A DNA stretch of 64,000 nt from Oreocharis arfaki (lineage: Eukaryota; Chordata; Aves; Passeriformes; Paramythiidae), in assembly GCA_013398015.1 (NCBI GenBank), contig VZRR01008214.1:879976-943975 (forward strand), read 5' to 3'. Below, one piece after another: positions 1-11,866 of the stretch. Both the position numbers and the translations under genes were made by a program. Positions within the stretch are counted from its first letter, which is position 1, and the number at the start of each line of letters is the position of its first letter. Under the pieces are notes generated by a model. It had not been told where the DNA came from and searched no databases. It worked only from the letters and a program-made list of their open reading frames with translations.

Positions 1-1000
1 CTAAACCTCTTCTGGCAAAACTTGAAGCCATTTCCTTTCACCCTACCACTTTCTGCTTGAGCAAAGCATCAAAACTCACCTCACTTCAACTTCTTTCCTG
101 GTATTTGAAGAGAGGATGTAGTCTCCCTTCAGTCTCCTTTTTTTTCCAGACTAAAGGACCCAAGTTTCCTCAGACTCTCCTCATAAGACTGGTGCTCCAG
201 ACCCTTCTCCAGCTCCAGTGCCCTTCCCTGGACATGCTCCAGCATTTCCAGGTCTCTCTTGTAGTGAGGGGCCCAAAACTGGACGCGGGATTTGAGGTGT
301 GGCCTCACCAGTGCAGAGTATGAGGGGATGATCATTGCCCTGGTACTGCTGACCACTCTGTTCATTACACAAGCTGGGATGCCACTGCCCTTCTTGGCCA
401 CGTGAGCACACTGAAGGATCATGTTTAGCCATGAACAGCAGCCCCAGGGCCTCCCAAGCCTGCAGAGTTGCCTGGGGTTGTTGTGACCCAAGTGCAGGCC
501 CATTGATCCAGCCTGTCCAGATCCTTCTGCAGAGCCTTCCTACTCTCCAGCAGATCGACACTGCTGCCCAACTTGGTGCCATCTTCAAACTGACTGAGGG
601 TACCTTCAGTGCCCTCATCCAGCTTGTTGGTAAAGACATTAAACAGGACTAGCCCCAGTACTTAGCCCTGGGGAACACCAGTTGTGACTGGCTGCCAGCT
701 GCATGTAACTCAAATCAACACAAATCTCTGAGCTCATCCAACCTGTCAACATTTTACTCAGTCCAGCCCATGAACAGTCAGTTTCTCCAGGAGGATGTTG
801 TTGGAAATGGTGTCAAAGGTTTTATAAAGTTCAATGAGACAACATCCACGGCCTTTCTTTCATCCACTGAGCCACCTTATAGGACACCAGAGTAGTCAAG
901 CAAGATCTGCCTTTAATAAGCCTATTTGTCTAGGCCTCATCTCCTGGTTGCTGAGAGGGGTGGTCTACAGGAAGGATGTAATGAGCCAAAGAATCTGTGT
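1..1000 (-). mobile_element. CR1 LINE fragment, antisense, running off the left edge
   Basis: Read on the minus strand this is the 3' half of a CR1 retrotransposon. It includes the end of the ORF2 (reverse transcriptase) region, the stretch encoding the familiar KLGSFSLEKK-like segment, and 3' UTR sequence such as the antisense of GGTTTAG near position 1. Stop codons and frameshifts break the ORF in all frames. The element is cut by the window start, and its right end fades between about 950 and 1040. It lies in a CSMD3 intron, opposite to the gene. Confidence 0.9.
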
Positions 1001-1040
1001 TTCTGCTGAGGTCTCATTTCCCAGTATTGAGTAGAGTGGT

Positions 1041-2531
1041 GATTTTTTATCATTAGATTTGTATGTTAAAGGTGTTTTGTAGGTGTCCTTTGAAGAATCA
1101 TGCCTCAGAGTCTGGACTGAATAACTGTTTATCTTAGCTGTGTGTGAATTTTTTCTATTGTATTAATTTCATCCATGTAATTTCTGTAAAGATACTAGGT
1201 ACAGCAGATGTAGTATTTTGTATTTTTAGAATTAGAAAAGTAAACCACTGTGTTTTCTCCCTCAAAACCCTCCTCCTCCAAATAAAAGGTTCACTTAACT
1301 AGCCCCAAATGTGATTCCGAATGCCCTTTTCCATTCTACATACAGGCATTACATTTGTCATCAGGTAATTAATATTTTTTATTTCCCTGTTCTACAGATA
1401 GAACACTGAGATCCTCTATACTGAAAGGGTATCTTAGGGCCAGGGAAGTAGGGATAGATCCAAAAATACATTTACATGCCAGGAAGTTGAATTTGCCTAT
1501 ACTCATTTTGCAGTTTTCTCAAATGAAATGTAGTTCCCTCCTCCTGCATAATTTACTGTTTTGCATTCCATCATTTGATGCATCTTTTTCATACTTCTTT
1601 TTATTTTGACACCTGTGCTTGCTGTAATTATACATTGAATAAACCCATCTTGCCAAAGCACATTCATTTGAGCTCAGGGCAGTGTTAACATGAAAGCATG
1701 TCTTCTCATTAGCTCAGAGATGATTTATATGTAATGATACCTCCTATAAGGCAGTCACCGATCCTTAATGTGGAGAAGGATTTTGTTTTTTCAATTTAGG
1801 CATGTGCACAAGAAACATGAATTAGGAATCATTGCCCACGGAAGATGAAATCACTAAACATATTGTGGAATTTTATTTTCGTTTCCAAATCAACAAATAA
1901 TGATATTTGGGCTGTAAATAATTATTCTGCAGGAACAACGAGTTAATTAATTATGTCTACGAAGTAAATACGGTTGCATCTTCCTTTCCTTCCATCTATC
2001 ATATGGAAGAAACTGTGTTGTAACTGACCATACTAACTGCTGAAGAACAACCCAATTTAAAAAAAAAATATTTTCAATTTTTTTTTTTTAGTTTAGCAGC
2101 AGCATTTGGAATAGAATTTGTGTGCCGATCTTCCTATTATCACATCTTCTATCTAATGACTAAATTATATATATTAAAAGTAGAGATGTGAGGTTTAAAT
2201 ACATGCTTCCTGATTTAGAACAATATTTTCCATTTCAAATCAGATCGCTGTCAATGTTTGTTCTGCCTAAGGCTTGAAGTAACAGCTGTGTGTATGGGGT
2301 TTTCCTTCTCTCCTCTCTACAGGCTAAGATAAAAATGCTTTCTATTGAAATTTTATGATTATTGAAATAATTTCAAAATAGAGTGCATCTTTCTAAACAA
2401 ACAATGTTGACAATTCGTACCTATTCTTCCTGCTTTTCCTCTTTAAGACAAGAGATGATGTGTTTATTCTCAAAGATGACATTATTTTTCTAGTCAACAC
2501 AAATGTGAATTTTTAAAACTATATTCTACAG
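1041..2531. other. CSMD3 intron sequence, no further feature seen
   Basis: This is AT-rich intronic DNA between the CR1 fragment and the first visible exon. I looked for a CUB or Sushi exon (Cys-rich, with a W-x-C pattern next to splice sites) and found none. TTAATTAATTA at 1942-1952 is the only mildly notable short motif. Confidence 0.6.
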
Positions 2532-2644
2532 GAGTGTATAAAAGCCAGGAAGCTCGGCTAATGCTCCACATATATCTCATTAAAGCACCCTCCCATACAT
2601 CTGCGAGCAAGTTGAAAGAGGAAAAATGGGCTATGGATGGTTTT
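2532..2644 (+). CDS. CSMD3: CSMD3 coding exon 1 of this window (membrane-proximal extracellular segment)
   Basis: The acceptor is TTCTACAG, ending at 2531, and the donor is GTGAGT, starting at 2645. The exon starts with the last two bases of a split codon (probably Gly) and ends on a codon boundary. It encodes a 37-residue stretch that begins VYKSQEARLMLHIYLIKAPS and ends KWAMDGF. In CSMD proteins this region follows the last Sushi repeat and precedes the transmembrane segment. The exon is too short and too open-ended to appear as a simple ORF; it was found by reading the splice sites and family sequence. Confidence 0.9.
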
Positions 2645-5600
2645 GTGAGTATATTTCTGCTGCAAAAGAGAGGGAATTTTTTTTTGTTTGATTGAAATCG
2701 TGTTGGTTTTTACACTCAAAAAATCCTGAGGCATATCAAATGGAATCTTGTTAGCAAGGCTGATTCATTAAATCAAATGAAAATTTTCTTGTAAAATGCA
2801 GGAGACCAGTCCAAGGGAAAATATGGGAACAGTCATAGAGTGTAGGCAAAATTATAATGTGGGTTAGTACAGAAGCCTTTTTCGTAGGTCTCTTTATTCC
2901 AATATGTTTAGCAATTTTATCATAATTAAACATAAAATCAGTTTATAATAATATTATAGTCTATTAATACAATAACATTTTTGATCATTATATTTGCATA
3001 TGTGTTTTACTTTTTGGTGATATTTTTAGAAGTACCTTGAAGAAGATGAACTGTCACATGTATGTGGAAAACGAAATAGATTACTCCAATTTAGCATTAG
3101 GCCCCTTGGGTTTCTGGGTCCGAGTTTATTCTTTAAAACAGAGAGGAAGAGAGACCATAAATGAGAGGAGGAGAGGTAGATGAGAGAGTTAAATAGCCCA
3201 GGTTTCTGCGATGTGATTAAACCATGAAAAGGAAATGCCTTCCAAGAATAGATAGAGAAAAAAAAAGTAGATTTTTTAGAAAATAAAGAGCCTAAAATTA
3301 TTTGGATGATGATAAACACTCATACAGCCTTACTACACCATCTAATTTTTCAAGGAATTTGTCTGTTTTCTTATGTTTCACCTATTGGTTAAGCACTATG
3401 AGGACACCACTATGTGTGCACATGCCAAAAGAAAAGAAGAAGTGTATGTTGAATTGTACAAACAAATTTATACTTTTATAACAAGAGGCACTGGTTAAAC
3501 AATAATTTTTTTAAAAGGTGCAGAATGAAAACCTTAAACTAAAGTCATTAAGCGACAAATGTTCTACTAAAAAGGCTTAACTGTCTTGGTTTGCACGAAC
3601 TTTAGGCTTCACAAACAGGCTCCTGAGGTAGCAAAAGCAAGGAATTTACTCTCAGACTTCTAAATACACGAAAGTAGATCGTATACTCCCTACATTGCAT
3701 ATGCTATTTACATACTGTTCTTACTTGACTTTTTTTTCTTTGAATCTTGGAATAGCACAAGGAGGCTGCTTTAGCCCAGAGTAAAAAATTCACCTAAGAA
3801 AGGCACCCTGTCTTCAGTGAAAACATAGCTTTGGGTCACTGCTGAAGACGTATTATGTCTTGAGAAAGGGAAGCTTAAGGGAAAAGCTTGAAGCAAAGTA
3901 CCTAGAAAACACTGAATTTAAACCTAATAACTATTCTTAGAAGCAAGTATCTGTCAAGTTGTATACAGTGCACTACTTCAGACTATACTTGCTGTAATAA
4001 GAGAGGTAATCATAGGATCACAATTATCGTCTCCCTTCCACAAGCCTTTTAGTTTATACTAGCATATTTTGCCCTTGTACCAAAGCCTTAATCAATGTTC
4101 TTCTGGTCCATGGCTGTATAATTAGGTACTTATTGGGATAAGCACTGAGAAAAATCAAAAGAACTGTCAATTAATGTGAGGCCTTTTGTATTTAGTTTAA
4201 AACTAGCTATTAAAATATCAATACTTGCATCCTTAGAATTATATGCAATATAACTTTTTCAATCTACTTCCTAAATAAAACAGAAAATTATGAAGTATAT
4301 AAGAGCTTAGAAATACTGACTTTTGAGCTACTAGAAACTTTAGGTCTTACTGGTTTTAAAAAATACAGTTAAAGGTAGTATAAGGTACCATATGTGACTA
4401 TAAACCACCATGTCTGAGTTGTGCCTATAACAGTCCTGTCTTTTCTTTTGAACTTTATAGATAAATTTCCTAGAAAAAGAGAGTGTTTATAATGCGGAAT
4501 AACAGCTACCAGTCAAGTATATTAGGATATAGAATAGAATAGCTCCCTTTCAAATAGATACATGTAACTTGCAACGAACTTTTCCCCATTTAATTCAAAG
4601 TACTTTTTGTTTACAGGTTTCTGCTGAACCTGATGGAGCAACATATGTTTTTCAAGGTTTCATCCAGGGTAAAGATTATGGACAATTTGGGCTCCAAAGA
4701 ATAGGTATTCTACAAATTCTAATTCTTTGCTAGTTCATTGTTCCATATTCTGTTTTATTATATCCAGTCGTATGAGGGTATCTGCAGGATATTAACAGAA
4801 ATGACATTTTATAGAATATTAAGATATTAGTATCTTTTAAATGTCATTTAAGTGGTACTTAAAAATGTAAGGAGCTATAGATGACTTACAATGTACTGCT
4901 TAGTATATATATTCATTTGTAATATTTTGAGGAATGTTTTTATCCAAATATGTGTAAAATGCATTTAGTTTCATATCTTAAGAGCTATCCAGAAAATCCA
5001 TGTTGTAGGATGCTCTGATAAACTTGCTTATGGTGCGAAAACAATATTTCACCTAAACATCTGTTAGAAGAGGGATACTGCTAAATATTTGCAAGTAAAT
5101 ACTTTTATTACTTTTACGAAGAAAAAAGTCTTACTTAGTTGATAAGTGTTTATTTCCTAAAAATTAACTTCTTGTTTCTATACAAAGAGAGCTTTGGTAA
5201 CAGAGGTCTGGTGACAACATTCTGGTGTGCTATTTAAGAAAAAAGTTTCATTTTCCTTTCTAATGTTGTCTTAAGAACTGTAATACTTCTTCCATGAGAA
5301 TGTGAATTTAGTTAATACTGAATCTAAATTATAAAATACTGTTGGGAGTGCCTTAGAAGAGGACTTCTTTTTCACTAATATAATGGCTGTTTAGAGAGAG
5401 TGCTTACCTTCAGGTAAAATTCCTATATGTGGATGGAAAGTTATATTCTTTCAGCCACAAAATATTGTCCTTTTTTTTTTTCAGTAAAATCAGGAAAATC
5501 TTTAATTCTTTAATGTGCTGGAAGGAAGGAATGTGAAGTCAAATTTTTCTCTTTTCACAGTAAAATGTACTGTTTGTGATCTTGTTTTTCACTGCAATTT

Positions 5601-8600
5601 CATATGAAAATTACTTTGCAAGAATTTTTAGAAATATCTTTAGCAAGAAATGTTTTCTTTAAATGAATATAAGAAGTTATTTTCTTATAACTTCTTTAAC
5701 ATCTTAAAGATATTTGAAAGTCATCTAAGAAAAATTAAAATGCAAGATTTCCTTGTCAAATTGTTCAGATAGATTATTATGAAAATTATATTTCTTCATT
5801 TGATTTTTGGAGGACATTTTTTAGACATTTCTGCAATATATTGAATATACTTTTTCTTGGTTAATAACTTCGAGGAAAAGAATGATTCACTCAGAGTCAA
5901 ATTCTATGCAATGTTTAATTGTAGCTAATATAGTCAATAATATCTCTATAAAGAGATTCACAATCCTTGAACAGATTTTGTTTACCATGTTTACCACTTC
6001 ATTATTACATGCACACAAACACAAAATTAGCTTCTCAGTAATACAATGTTTTGATTGTTGTTCCCACACAATTTTCCTCACAGCCTGGATGGTTGTTTGG
6101 GGTCTTTTTTGTGTTTGGTTTTGTTTCTTTTTTTTTTTTTTTTATTTCTAGATATTGTCTTATATGATCAAGAAAGTCAGAAAACATCATGACCTAAGCA
6201 ATTCTTAAAAGGTCCAGTTGAAATCTTGAAAATTAACTTTGAAGATGCATTACAGAATCACAGAACCATCTAGGTTGGAAAAGACCTTGAAGATCATTAA
6301 GTCCAACCTATGACCTAACATCACCTTCTCAACTAAACCAAGGCGCCGAGTGCCACATCCCATCTTTCCTTAAACACCTCCAGGGATAGTGACTCCACCA
6401 CTTCCCTGGGCAGCTCATTACAATGCCCAACCACTCTTTCTGCAAAGAATGCTTTTTCTAATGTCTACATCATTGTTATAACCTTTTGTCACATTTAAAA
6501 GGTGTATGACTTGTCTGTGTAGAAAATGTAGATTTTCTTCTTCAGCCATGCAGGAGGTCATATTTCTATTTTTTCATCAATAGCTGGCTTTAGCTACTCA
6601 AAATTGTTCCTGTCTCTTTCACTCTGTGTGTCTATAGCAGCACCTAAGAAAGTAATGAGTTTTCAATTTGCCTCTTCAGGTGACTGGCCTTTTTCTGGAT
6701 AGTATGTTTGGGTTTTATATATGTAGTATTTATTAATTACTGAAATATACAAATATAACCAGTAATATAATCAATCTAACATATGTGTTATTGTAAATTT
6801 GACTTTTTGTATCACAGTACAGTAATGTGTTTTCATTACATACAAAAGTTGAATCCCATGCAGAATTATGCTGTAAGGTATTTACTGTACCAGAGTATGT
6901 GTACTGTTCTGCCAACATGTGGCTTCCACATATAAATCAGAACATGGTATATATTCAACTTCTGGCTGGTCTCAGCATACAGGTGTAGGTATGCAGCAGA
7001 ACACATTTTGATGATCCAGTAAAAAGGTGTTATTGAATTATGAAAATTATGGAGTAGTATCAACAGTCTGCTGATAACAGACATGTATAAGATATTACTT
7101 TTTTTTCTTATTGTTTTTGTTTTAGGTCTTAACATGTCCGAGGGTTCAAATTCTTCTAATCAACCACATGGTACAAATAGTAGTTCAGTGGCCATTGCTA
7201 TCCTTGTGCCTTTCTTTGCCCTTATATTTGCTGGTTTTGGCTTTTATCTCTATAAACAAAGGTAAGTGCAAACTATATATACAGAATTCCTCTATTCCTC
7301 CACATGTTGGTGATTTTTTTATCTTCAGTTTTTGCTGTAAATAAATAAAGTGTAAATAAATTTTTCGTAAAACAAAAAAGACTTTGCAAAACATGCATGT
7401 AGACAGTTCTTCCTACATCTATTAAGATCTGGTATAATAACTAAGAGACAAGTTTTTTATACAGTGCTGTACTTTCATTCCTACCTATTTAAAATTTTAT
7501 AAATCTCTCTCTTTATGATAAAATAGATGCTATAAATTATTGGCATATGCTGAATAATATAATTGGTAGATTTTGTGTGCATTTACAACAAATTGCCTTT
7601 ATTTTTTTCCTTCATGTGACAGAATATCACATGAAGTCATACCCTGAGTAATTTATCTTAATGCTTGACCAGTTTATTTGCATTCAAGTACAAGCAGGCA
7701 TTATGTCATCAAGAGGTTTTATTGTGGAACTGTTTCTTCATCTGAAATTATTAGTTCACATGCAATTATGTTAAATAGCCACCAGTCTTTTCAGTTTCAT
7801 TAGTCTAAGTTCAGCAGTTTTGTTAATGTTACTGAGACCAGTATTAATTCTTTGGATACAGTAATATTCTCCTGTAGCTTTAAAGCATTTGATGCCTAAA
7901 GACACCTTAATCACTTTGGTGCCAGGACAATTCATTGCATACTAACTGCCAAAATGGTGATTTACATCTGATAGTCTGACAATAATACTAGTAATATACG
8001 TTACAGCATAACATTAGTTTTAAACATGTACCATCATTTTTAATTAGTACTACTTGTTTTCAACTGCTTCAGCATATGAAAAATTGCCCATGTAATTTTT
8101 TATGTATTTGCTATTAGCTGCATGCTGTAAGCACGTGTCTTGGCATTTTATATTGATGATTTACAGTATAGTATGCATTTTGTATAGCAATATAGATCAA
8201 AAGCTTGTAAGGGTTTGAACTCTGGTATTTTGAGTTATTTAGCAAAAAAAGAGTTCATGTCAGCTATAAACTCATTCTTGGTAAAATGGCTGAGTGTCTA
8301 AAGGGAAAAGGAAAGCCTCAGTCATCTGACAGGGGAATTATTGTGTCTTTACAAGATATTTTTGTACTCTTTATAATCTGATCATCCAAGTGGAATGGGT
8401 ATCAACTTGGATAATAGATAATGGATACAATAACAATTGATAGCCTCTTCTAAGGTTGTTAACTAAGTTTCTAAGTGAACACTCTTTTCAAGGAGTCATA
8501 AAGCCCTTAAACTTCAATAAAGACAGTACTAATTCTTATCTTAATTTTTTTTTTAAAAATCAAGATGTCATATTTAGCTCCTATAACTGGAATTGGGAGC

Positions 8601-8840
8601 AAAATTCTGTTCTGATTCTTAAACCATGTTAAGTCAGTGAGGAAAACTGCAGTTACAAATGTTCTGTCTTTCTTCTACAGGACTGCACCTAAAACACAGT
8701 ACACAGGATGCTCTGTACATGAAAATAATAATGGACAAGCTGCTTTTGAAAACCCCATGTATGACACAAATGCAAAGTCAGTGGAAGGGAAAGCAGTAAG
8801 ATTTGACCCCAACTTGAACACTGTTTGCACAATGGTATAA
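2532..8840 (+). CDS. CSMD3: CSMD3, 3'-terminal four coding exons (join 2532-2644, 4617-4704, 7126-7261, 8681-8840)
   Basis: This is the C-terminal part of a giant type I membrane protein made mostly of CUB and Sushi domains, expressed in the nervous system in other vertebrates. The four exons total 497 nt and encode 164 residues plus the stop. Joining them keeps one open frame through intron phases 1 (incoming), 0, 1 and 2. In order, the protein shows a membrane-proximal extracellular segment (residues 1-67 of this part), a Ser/Asn-rich juxtamembrane stretch with NMS and two NSS glycosylation sequons, a single helix (SVAIAILVPFFALIFAGFGF), a short basic stop-transfer (YKQR), and a tail of about 53 residues with FENPMYD and C-terminal TMV. 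Tail and helix fit CSMD3 better than my recollection of CSMD1 or CSMD2, an assignment made from memory without alignment. The CUB and Sushi repeats lie upstream of the window. Three introns of 1972, 2421 and 1419 bp separate the exons. Confidence 0.95.
2645..4616 (+). other. CSMD3 intron, 1972 bp
   Basis: GT-AG intron of phase 0 between exons 2532-2644 and 4617-4704. It is AT-rich with no recognised repeat or RNA gene. Short ORFs on both strands within it have no family resemblance. Confidence 0.85.
4617..4704 (+). CDS. CSMD3: CSMD3 coding exon 2 of this window (extracellular stalk)
   Basis: The acceptor is TTTACAG, ending at 4616, and the donor is GTATTC, starting at 4705. The 88-nt exon encodes VSAEPDGATYVFQGFIQGKD followed by YGQFGLQRI, and its last base is the first base of a Gly codon completed by the next exon. 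The GQFGLQR motif is shared by CSMD family members just before the transmembrane segment. The donor departs from GTRAGT at position +4/+5 but is usable. The reading frame continues exactly into the next exon. Confidence 0.92.
5671..5696. repeat. Perfect 10-bp inverted repeat with 6-bp loop
   Basis: The left arm AAGAAGTTAT (5671-5680) and right arm ATAACTTCTT (5687-5696) are exact reverse complements around the loop TTTCTT. The stem is short and AT-rich, and cannot be called a microRNA precursor or other RNA gene. Confidence 0.7.
6246..6475 (-). mobile_element. CR1 LINE 3'-end fragment, antisense
   Basis: It starts with AGAATCACAGAACCATCTAG and continues through GGTTGGAAAAGACC, the standard antisense start of an avian CR1 3' UTR. 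Antisense matches to the CR1 3' region (CACCTCCAGGGATAGTGACT, CCCTGGGCAGC) follow. It is 5'-truncated, as most CR1 copies are. It sits in an intron, opposite to CSMD3. Confidence 0.9.
7126..7261 (+). CDS. CSMD3: CSMD3 coding exon 3 of this window (juxtamembrane and transmembrane helix)
   Basis: The acceptor is a long pyrimidine tract ending TTTTAG at 7125, and the donor is GTAAGT at 7262. The exon encodes LNMSEGSNSSNQPHGTNSSS, then the hydrophobic helix VAIAILVPFFALIFAGFGFY, then LYKQ and two bases of an Arg codon. Three N-glycosylation sequons (NMS, NSS, NSS) lie on the side expected to be extracellular. The positive residues after the helix fit a type I topology. The in-frame ATG at 7083 lies in the intron polypyrimidine region and is not a start codon for this protein. 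Confidence 0.95.
7262..8680 (+). other. CSMD3 intron, 1419 bp
   Basis: Phase 2 GT-AG intron with donor GTAAGT and acceptor TTCTTCTACAG. It is AT-rich with no recognised repeat. Confidence 0.85.
8681..8840 (+). CDS. CSMD3: CSMD3 terminal coding exon (cytoplasmic tail and stop)
   Basis: The acceptor TTCTTCTACAG ends at 8680. The first base completes the Arg codon from the previous exon, then TAPKTQYTGCSVHENNNGQA and AFENPMYDTNAKSVEG follow, and the protein ends NTVCTMV with TAA at 8838-8840. The tail contains NPMY, which fits the NPxY pattern bound by PTB-domain and endocytic adaptors in other receptors. The last three residues, TMV, fit the class I PDZ-ligand pattern S/T-x-hydrophobic. Both are motif matches only; binding is not shown here. 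The ATG at 8637 is intronic. Confidence 0.95.
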
Positions 8841-10812
8841 TGTGGTAATGATTCGTCTTCAAAGTCTGGAAATTGACACACAACACAGTGCACACACAAT
8901 TCACTGATTTAAAAAAAAAAAAGAAATGAAAAAAAAAAATTAAAGCACACTTTTCAGGATATAGTGGGTCACCTTTTCCTGAGGATGATAGGCAAGTCTG
9001 GGTTGTAGTTATTTTGTTTTGATTTTGTTTTTCATAAACTGGATCAGAATTCTTCATGTGTATGCCACGGAGAGTTTTAAAAAATTTTGCTGCACTCCAT
9101 GAGTGCTACTCACAGTTTATTTGCTTTTTTAAAAAAGGAGGTTATTCTAAAACATAAAACATATTTGCATATATTGGAGGAGCATCCACTATCAGTATTC
9201 TGTGCTTTATAAAAACTATAATAGAGGGACTGGGTTAAAAAAAAAAAAGATATAGGTAGAAAATAAGAGCTATACTTACAGGAGACAATAGGTCACTGAT
9301 TTCTCTTTAACAGTCATATGCTACATCATTTTCATGAGTTTGTATCTTTTTTCCTTTTTCAGCCCGTTAATTATTTTATTTTTCTCAGAAGAGTTGAATT
9401 TCTAAGTCCAGGATGTAGTATTTAGAAATCTGCAAGTATAACTTAGTATTTTCATATCACAGAAAAAAAATTAAAATTTCATGTTCTTATAAAATGAATT
9501 TTCTTCCCTGCTTCACATCTTGCTTCATTTTCATGTCCCAAGTCAAGCTTGTTTTCTCTGTTTCTATTAATGGTACCCACAAATTGTAATACTTATATAT
9601 TTCTTTTGTCAATCATATATCTAGACAAATTTTGCAATGAAGAATCTAATATGAATTGAGCTTTGTATGTGCTTATGTTCCTTAATGTTGAAGAACATCC
9701 AGGAGTGACCATCTTACATTTTTTTCAAAAGTTAAAGCATAATTTAATATTTCCTATTAAAAAGTGCAGTTTACAGTAATATTAATAATCCCTATATGAA
9801 AAATATGAGTCTGTTTTTCAGTCCATGATAGTTAAAACTAGGCCACATCCCACCTTTTTGTTCCTTCAGCATTTTGACAAAATGCATGCACAAAGCATGA
9901 TGCGATCCCATTGAAATTGATGGATTCTAAGAGACTTCAATGAACTTTGGATCAGATCTACAAGGCAACAGGAAGTTATAATTTGGAAATACTGTGTTTT
10001 CACATCTACTTTATCTATATATTCCATACTCTATGGAAACAAATCCTTACAGCTCATTTAAAATTGAATATATTACCATAGTGCAATGAAAAAAATTTGA
10101 GATATATATATAAAGCCATGATTTTATTAGAGACAATCCATTCATTATAGGGACAATTCAGATTCCACAGCCCTCAAGTACAAGTTTTAGACATTCCAGA
10201 ATCACTTCTAAGGAAATGCAATTTTTAGTTTTACAGTTATTTCATATCAGAATTATTCAGCGAGAACTCAGTAATTTATTTGATGTAGGTCATTGTCTTC
10301 CATTCATAGCATGACTCACAAATGCTGTGTGTTAGCCAGTGTGAATTATCTGTTATTGTCCCTTTCAGACATTAATAATTCTGTGAAAATAACCTTTTTA
10401 TTACCGTAATAGAGAGTGCCTACCAAAAATCATTGTACCCAGGATTGCTGCTTGGATTTCTATAATGTTTGATGAATTTCTTATAAATCATTTTACAACA
10501 CTTTGTTTTGAATATTCATACAACTCTGTCAAACTGTATTCTACTAAAAGGATGCTGTTTTATATTTTATACCATTGGTTGTTATTTATTCTTGTTTATT
10601 CAAATGACTGCAATAACTATGATTCATTCATTAATGTTAAGGTTAATACATTTGAGATCGTTTAAAATGTTTCTTCTGCAACTGGCTACTCCTCTTATAT
10701 TAATGCATACACTTTTGTAAAGAAGTATATTTTTATGAAAAAGGATTTGTAAAAGTATGATGTAAATTTTCAGTGCAATGTAAACAAAATAAAACCGGAC
10801 AATTGCTTTTTT
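8841..10812 (+). other. CSMD3: CSMD3 3' untranslated region
   Basis: The stretch follows the stop codon without another splice signal that I can defend. It is strongly AT-rich, with oligo-A runs at 8909-8921 and 8929-8939 and several ATTAAA or AATATA-like hexamers that could serve as alternative poly(A) signals. It ends about 20 nt after the AATAAA at 10788-10793. The length of about 1.97 kb is plausible for the long CSMD3 3' UTR. The small ORFs inside (for example 10465-10665) have no coding signature. Confidence 0.75.
10788..10793 (+). terminator. CSMD3: Probable distal polyadenylation signal AATAAA of CSMD3
   Basis: AATAAA is followed after about 13 nt by a T-rich and then GTGTCTCTTC-type stretch (10805-10830), as expected of a downstream GU/U-rich element. 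It is the first such combination downstream of the stop codon with no further coding sequence after it. Earlier ATTAAA hexamers in the UTR could give shorter isoforms. Confidence 0.65.
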
Positions 10813-11866
10813 TAACCGTGTCTCTTCTTTGGAAGATGAGCTTTAAACTTATTTGAGTTGGGAAGACAAGAAAATAACCAAATTAAGAATTCAAATTTGG
10901 TACTGTTGTGGGTCTTAAATTCGTGTTAATTTTTTTGAATCTTTCTGCAAATTTTAGGTGAAATTGTAAGATTTAGATTACTTTCAAAAATAATTGATGA
11001 GCATAATGCTTAAAGCTATTTATTTGCTAAAATTAATTTTCTGTTTTACTTGAAGAGGCAGTTTTACAGAAAAATAGGCCAACCATTGTCAACCCAGTGG
11101 AAAGCACAGGAGGAAAAAAATACTTTAAAAGAAAAAATAAAGTAGAAAACTTTTGTATTCCTCAAGATTGTAGATAGCCTACTTCATATATTATTTTGCT
11201 ACCTCTTCTCAGAAACATGCAGGACATATTAACAGGTGGTACCAGTGCATACAATATCTCCTGGCATTAAAAACCCCCACTGATTCTTTTAATGACATTG
11301 AAGTGGAAGGAGGGATGTTAATTATATTACTATAATATTTAACGACGCCTTTCACTTACAAGCATGGAAAGTAGATGGCAGATCCTGATCAAAATGCTGA
11401 AATGCTAGTCACAGAAAAACTGGGGGTGCGAGAATAGTCCAAAACTCATTTGTGAATTTGATGCTCTGTATAAATTAAAAATGCCCATTCAGGTCGATAT
11501 TGAAATTGCTGAAAATTTTGTTGTAAAACACATTAGAGAAAGAAGCATGGAGTCAGTGTAAAAAGCATGAGGATTATGTTTTCAAGGGGGAGGAGGTGGT
11601 GTCCTACAGCAAATTGGTTAACTCCGCAAAACAAAAAAATCCTGTTTCACAGTAACCAAACTAGAATATGAAGTTAAACTCTTCTATTTTTGTTTATGCA
11701 TTATGTGTTTCAACATATAAAAGTAAATAAAACTTACATCAAATTAGTTCCACAATTCTGTTAATTACCTTAGCCTAATATACCCAGCTTGCACTTGTCA
11801 AGAATTATACTGACTTCATTGTTATAGAAAATGCCCTATTCATAATAGAATGAATTTGGGGTTTGG

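Larger units (their letters stand above)
4705..7125 (+). other. CSMD3 intron, 2421 bp
   Basis: Phase 1 GT-AG intron. It holds one short antisense CR1 3' end (6246-6475), a perfect 10-bp inverted repeat (5671-5696) and a T-rich tract at 6122-6144. Nothing else is recognised. Confidence 0.85.

Noticed and set aside
57..652. Several ORFs on both strands near the left edge
   Set aside because: They lie within an antisense CR1 copy and are shadows or fragments of its dead ORF2 and 3' UTR.
5671..5696. Intronic hairpin as a microRNA
   Set aside because: The stem is 10 bp and AT-rich, far too short for a pre-miRNA.
7083..7125. In-frame ATG upstream of the transmembrane exon as a start codon
   Set aside because: The extra residues come from the polypyrimidine tract before a clear TTTTAG acceptor, and the previous exon joins in frame.
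8637..8680. ATG giving a 67-aa ORF over the last CSMD3 exon
   Set aside because: The ATG is intronic; the TTCTTCTACAG acceptor and family sequence set the exon start at 8681.
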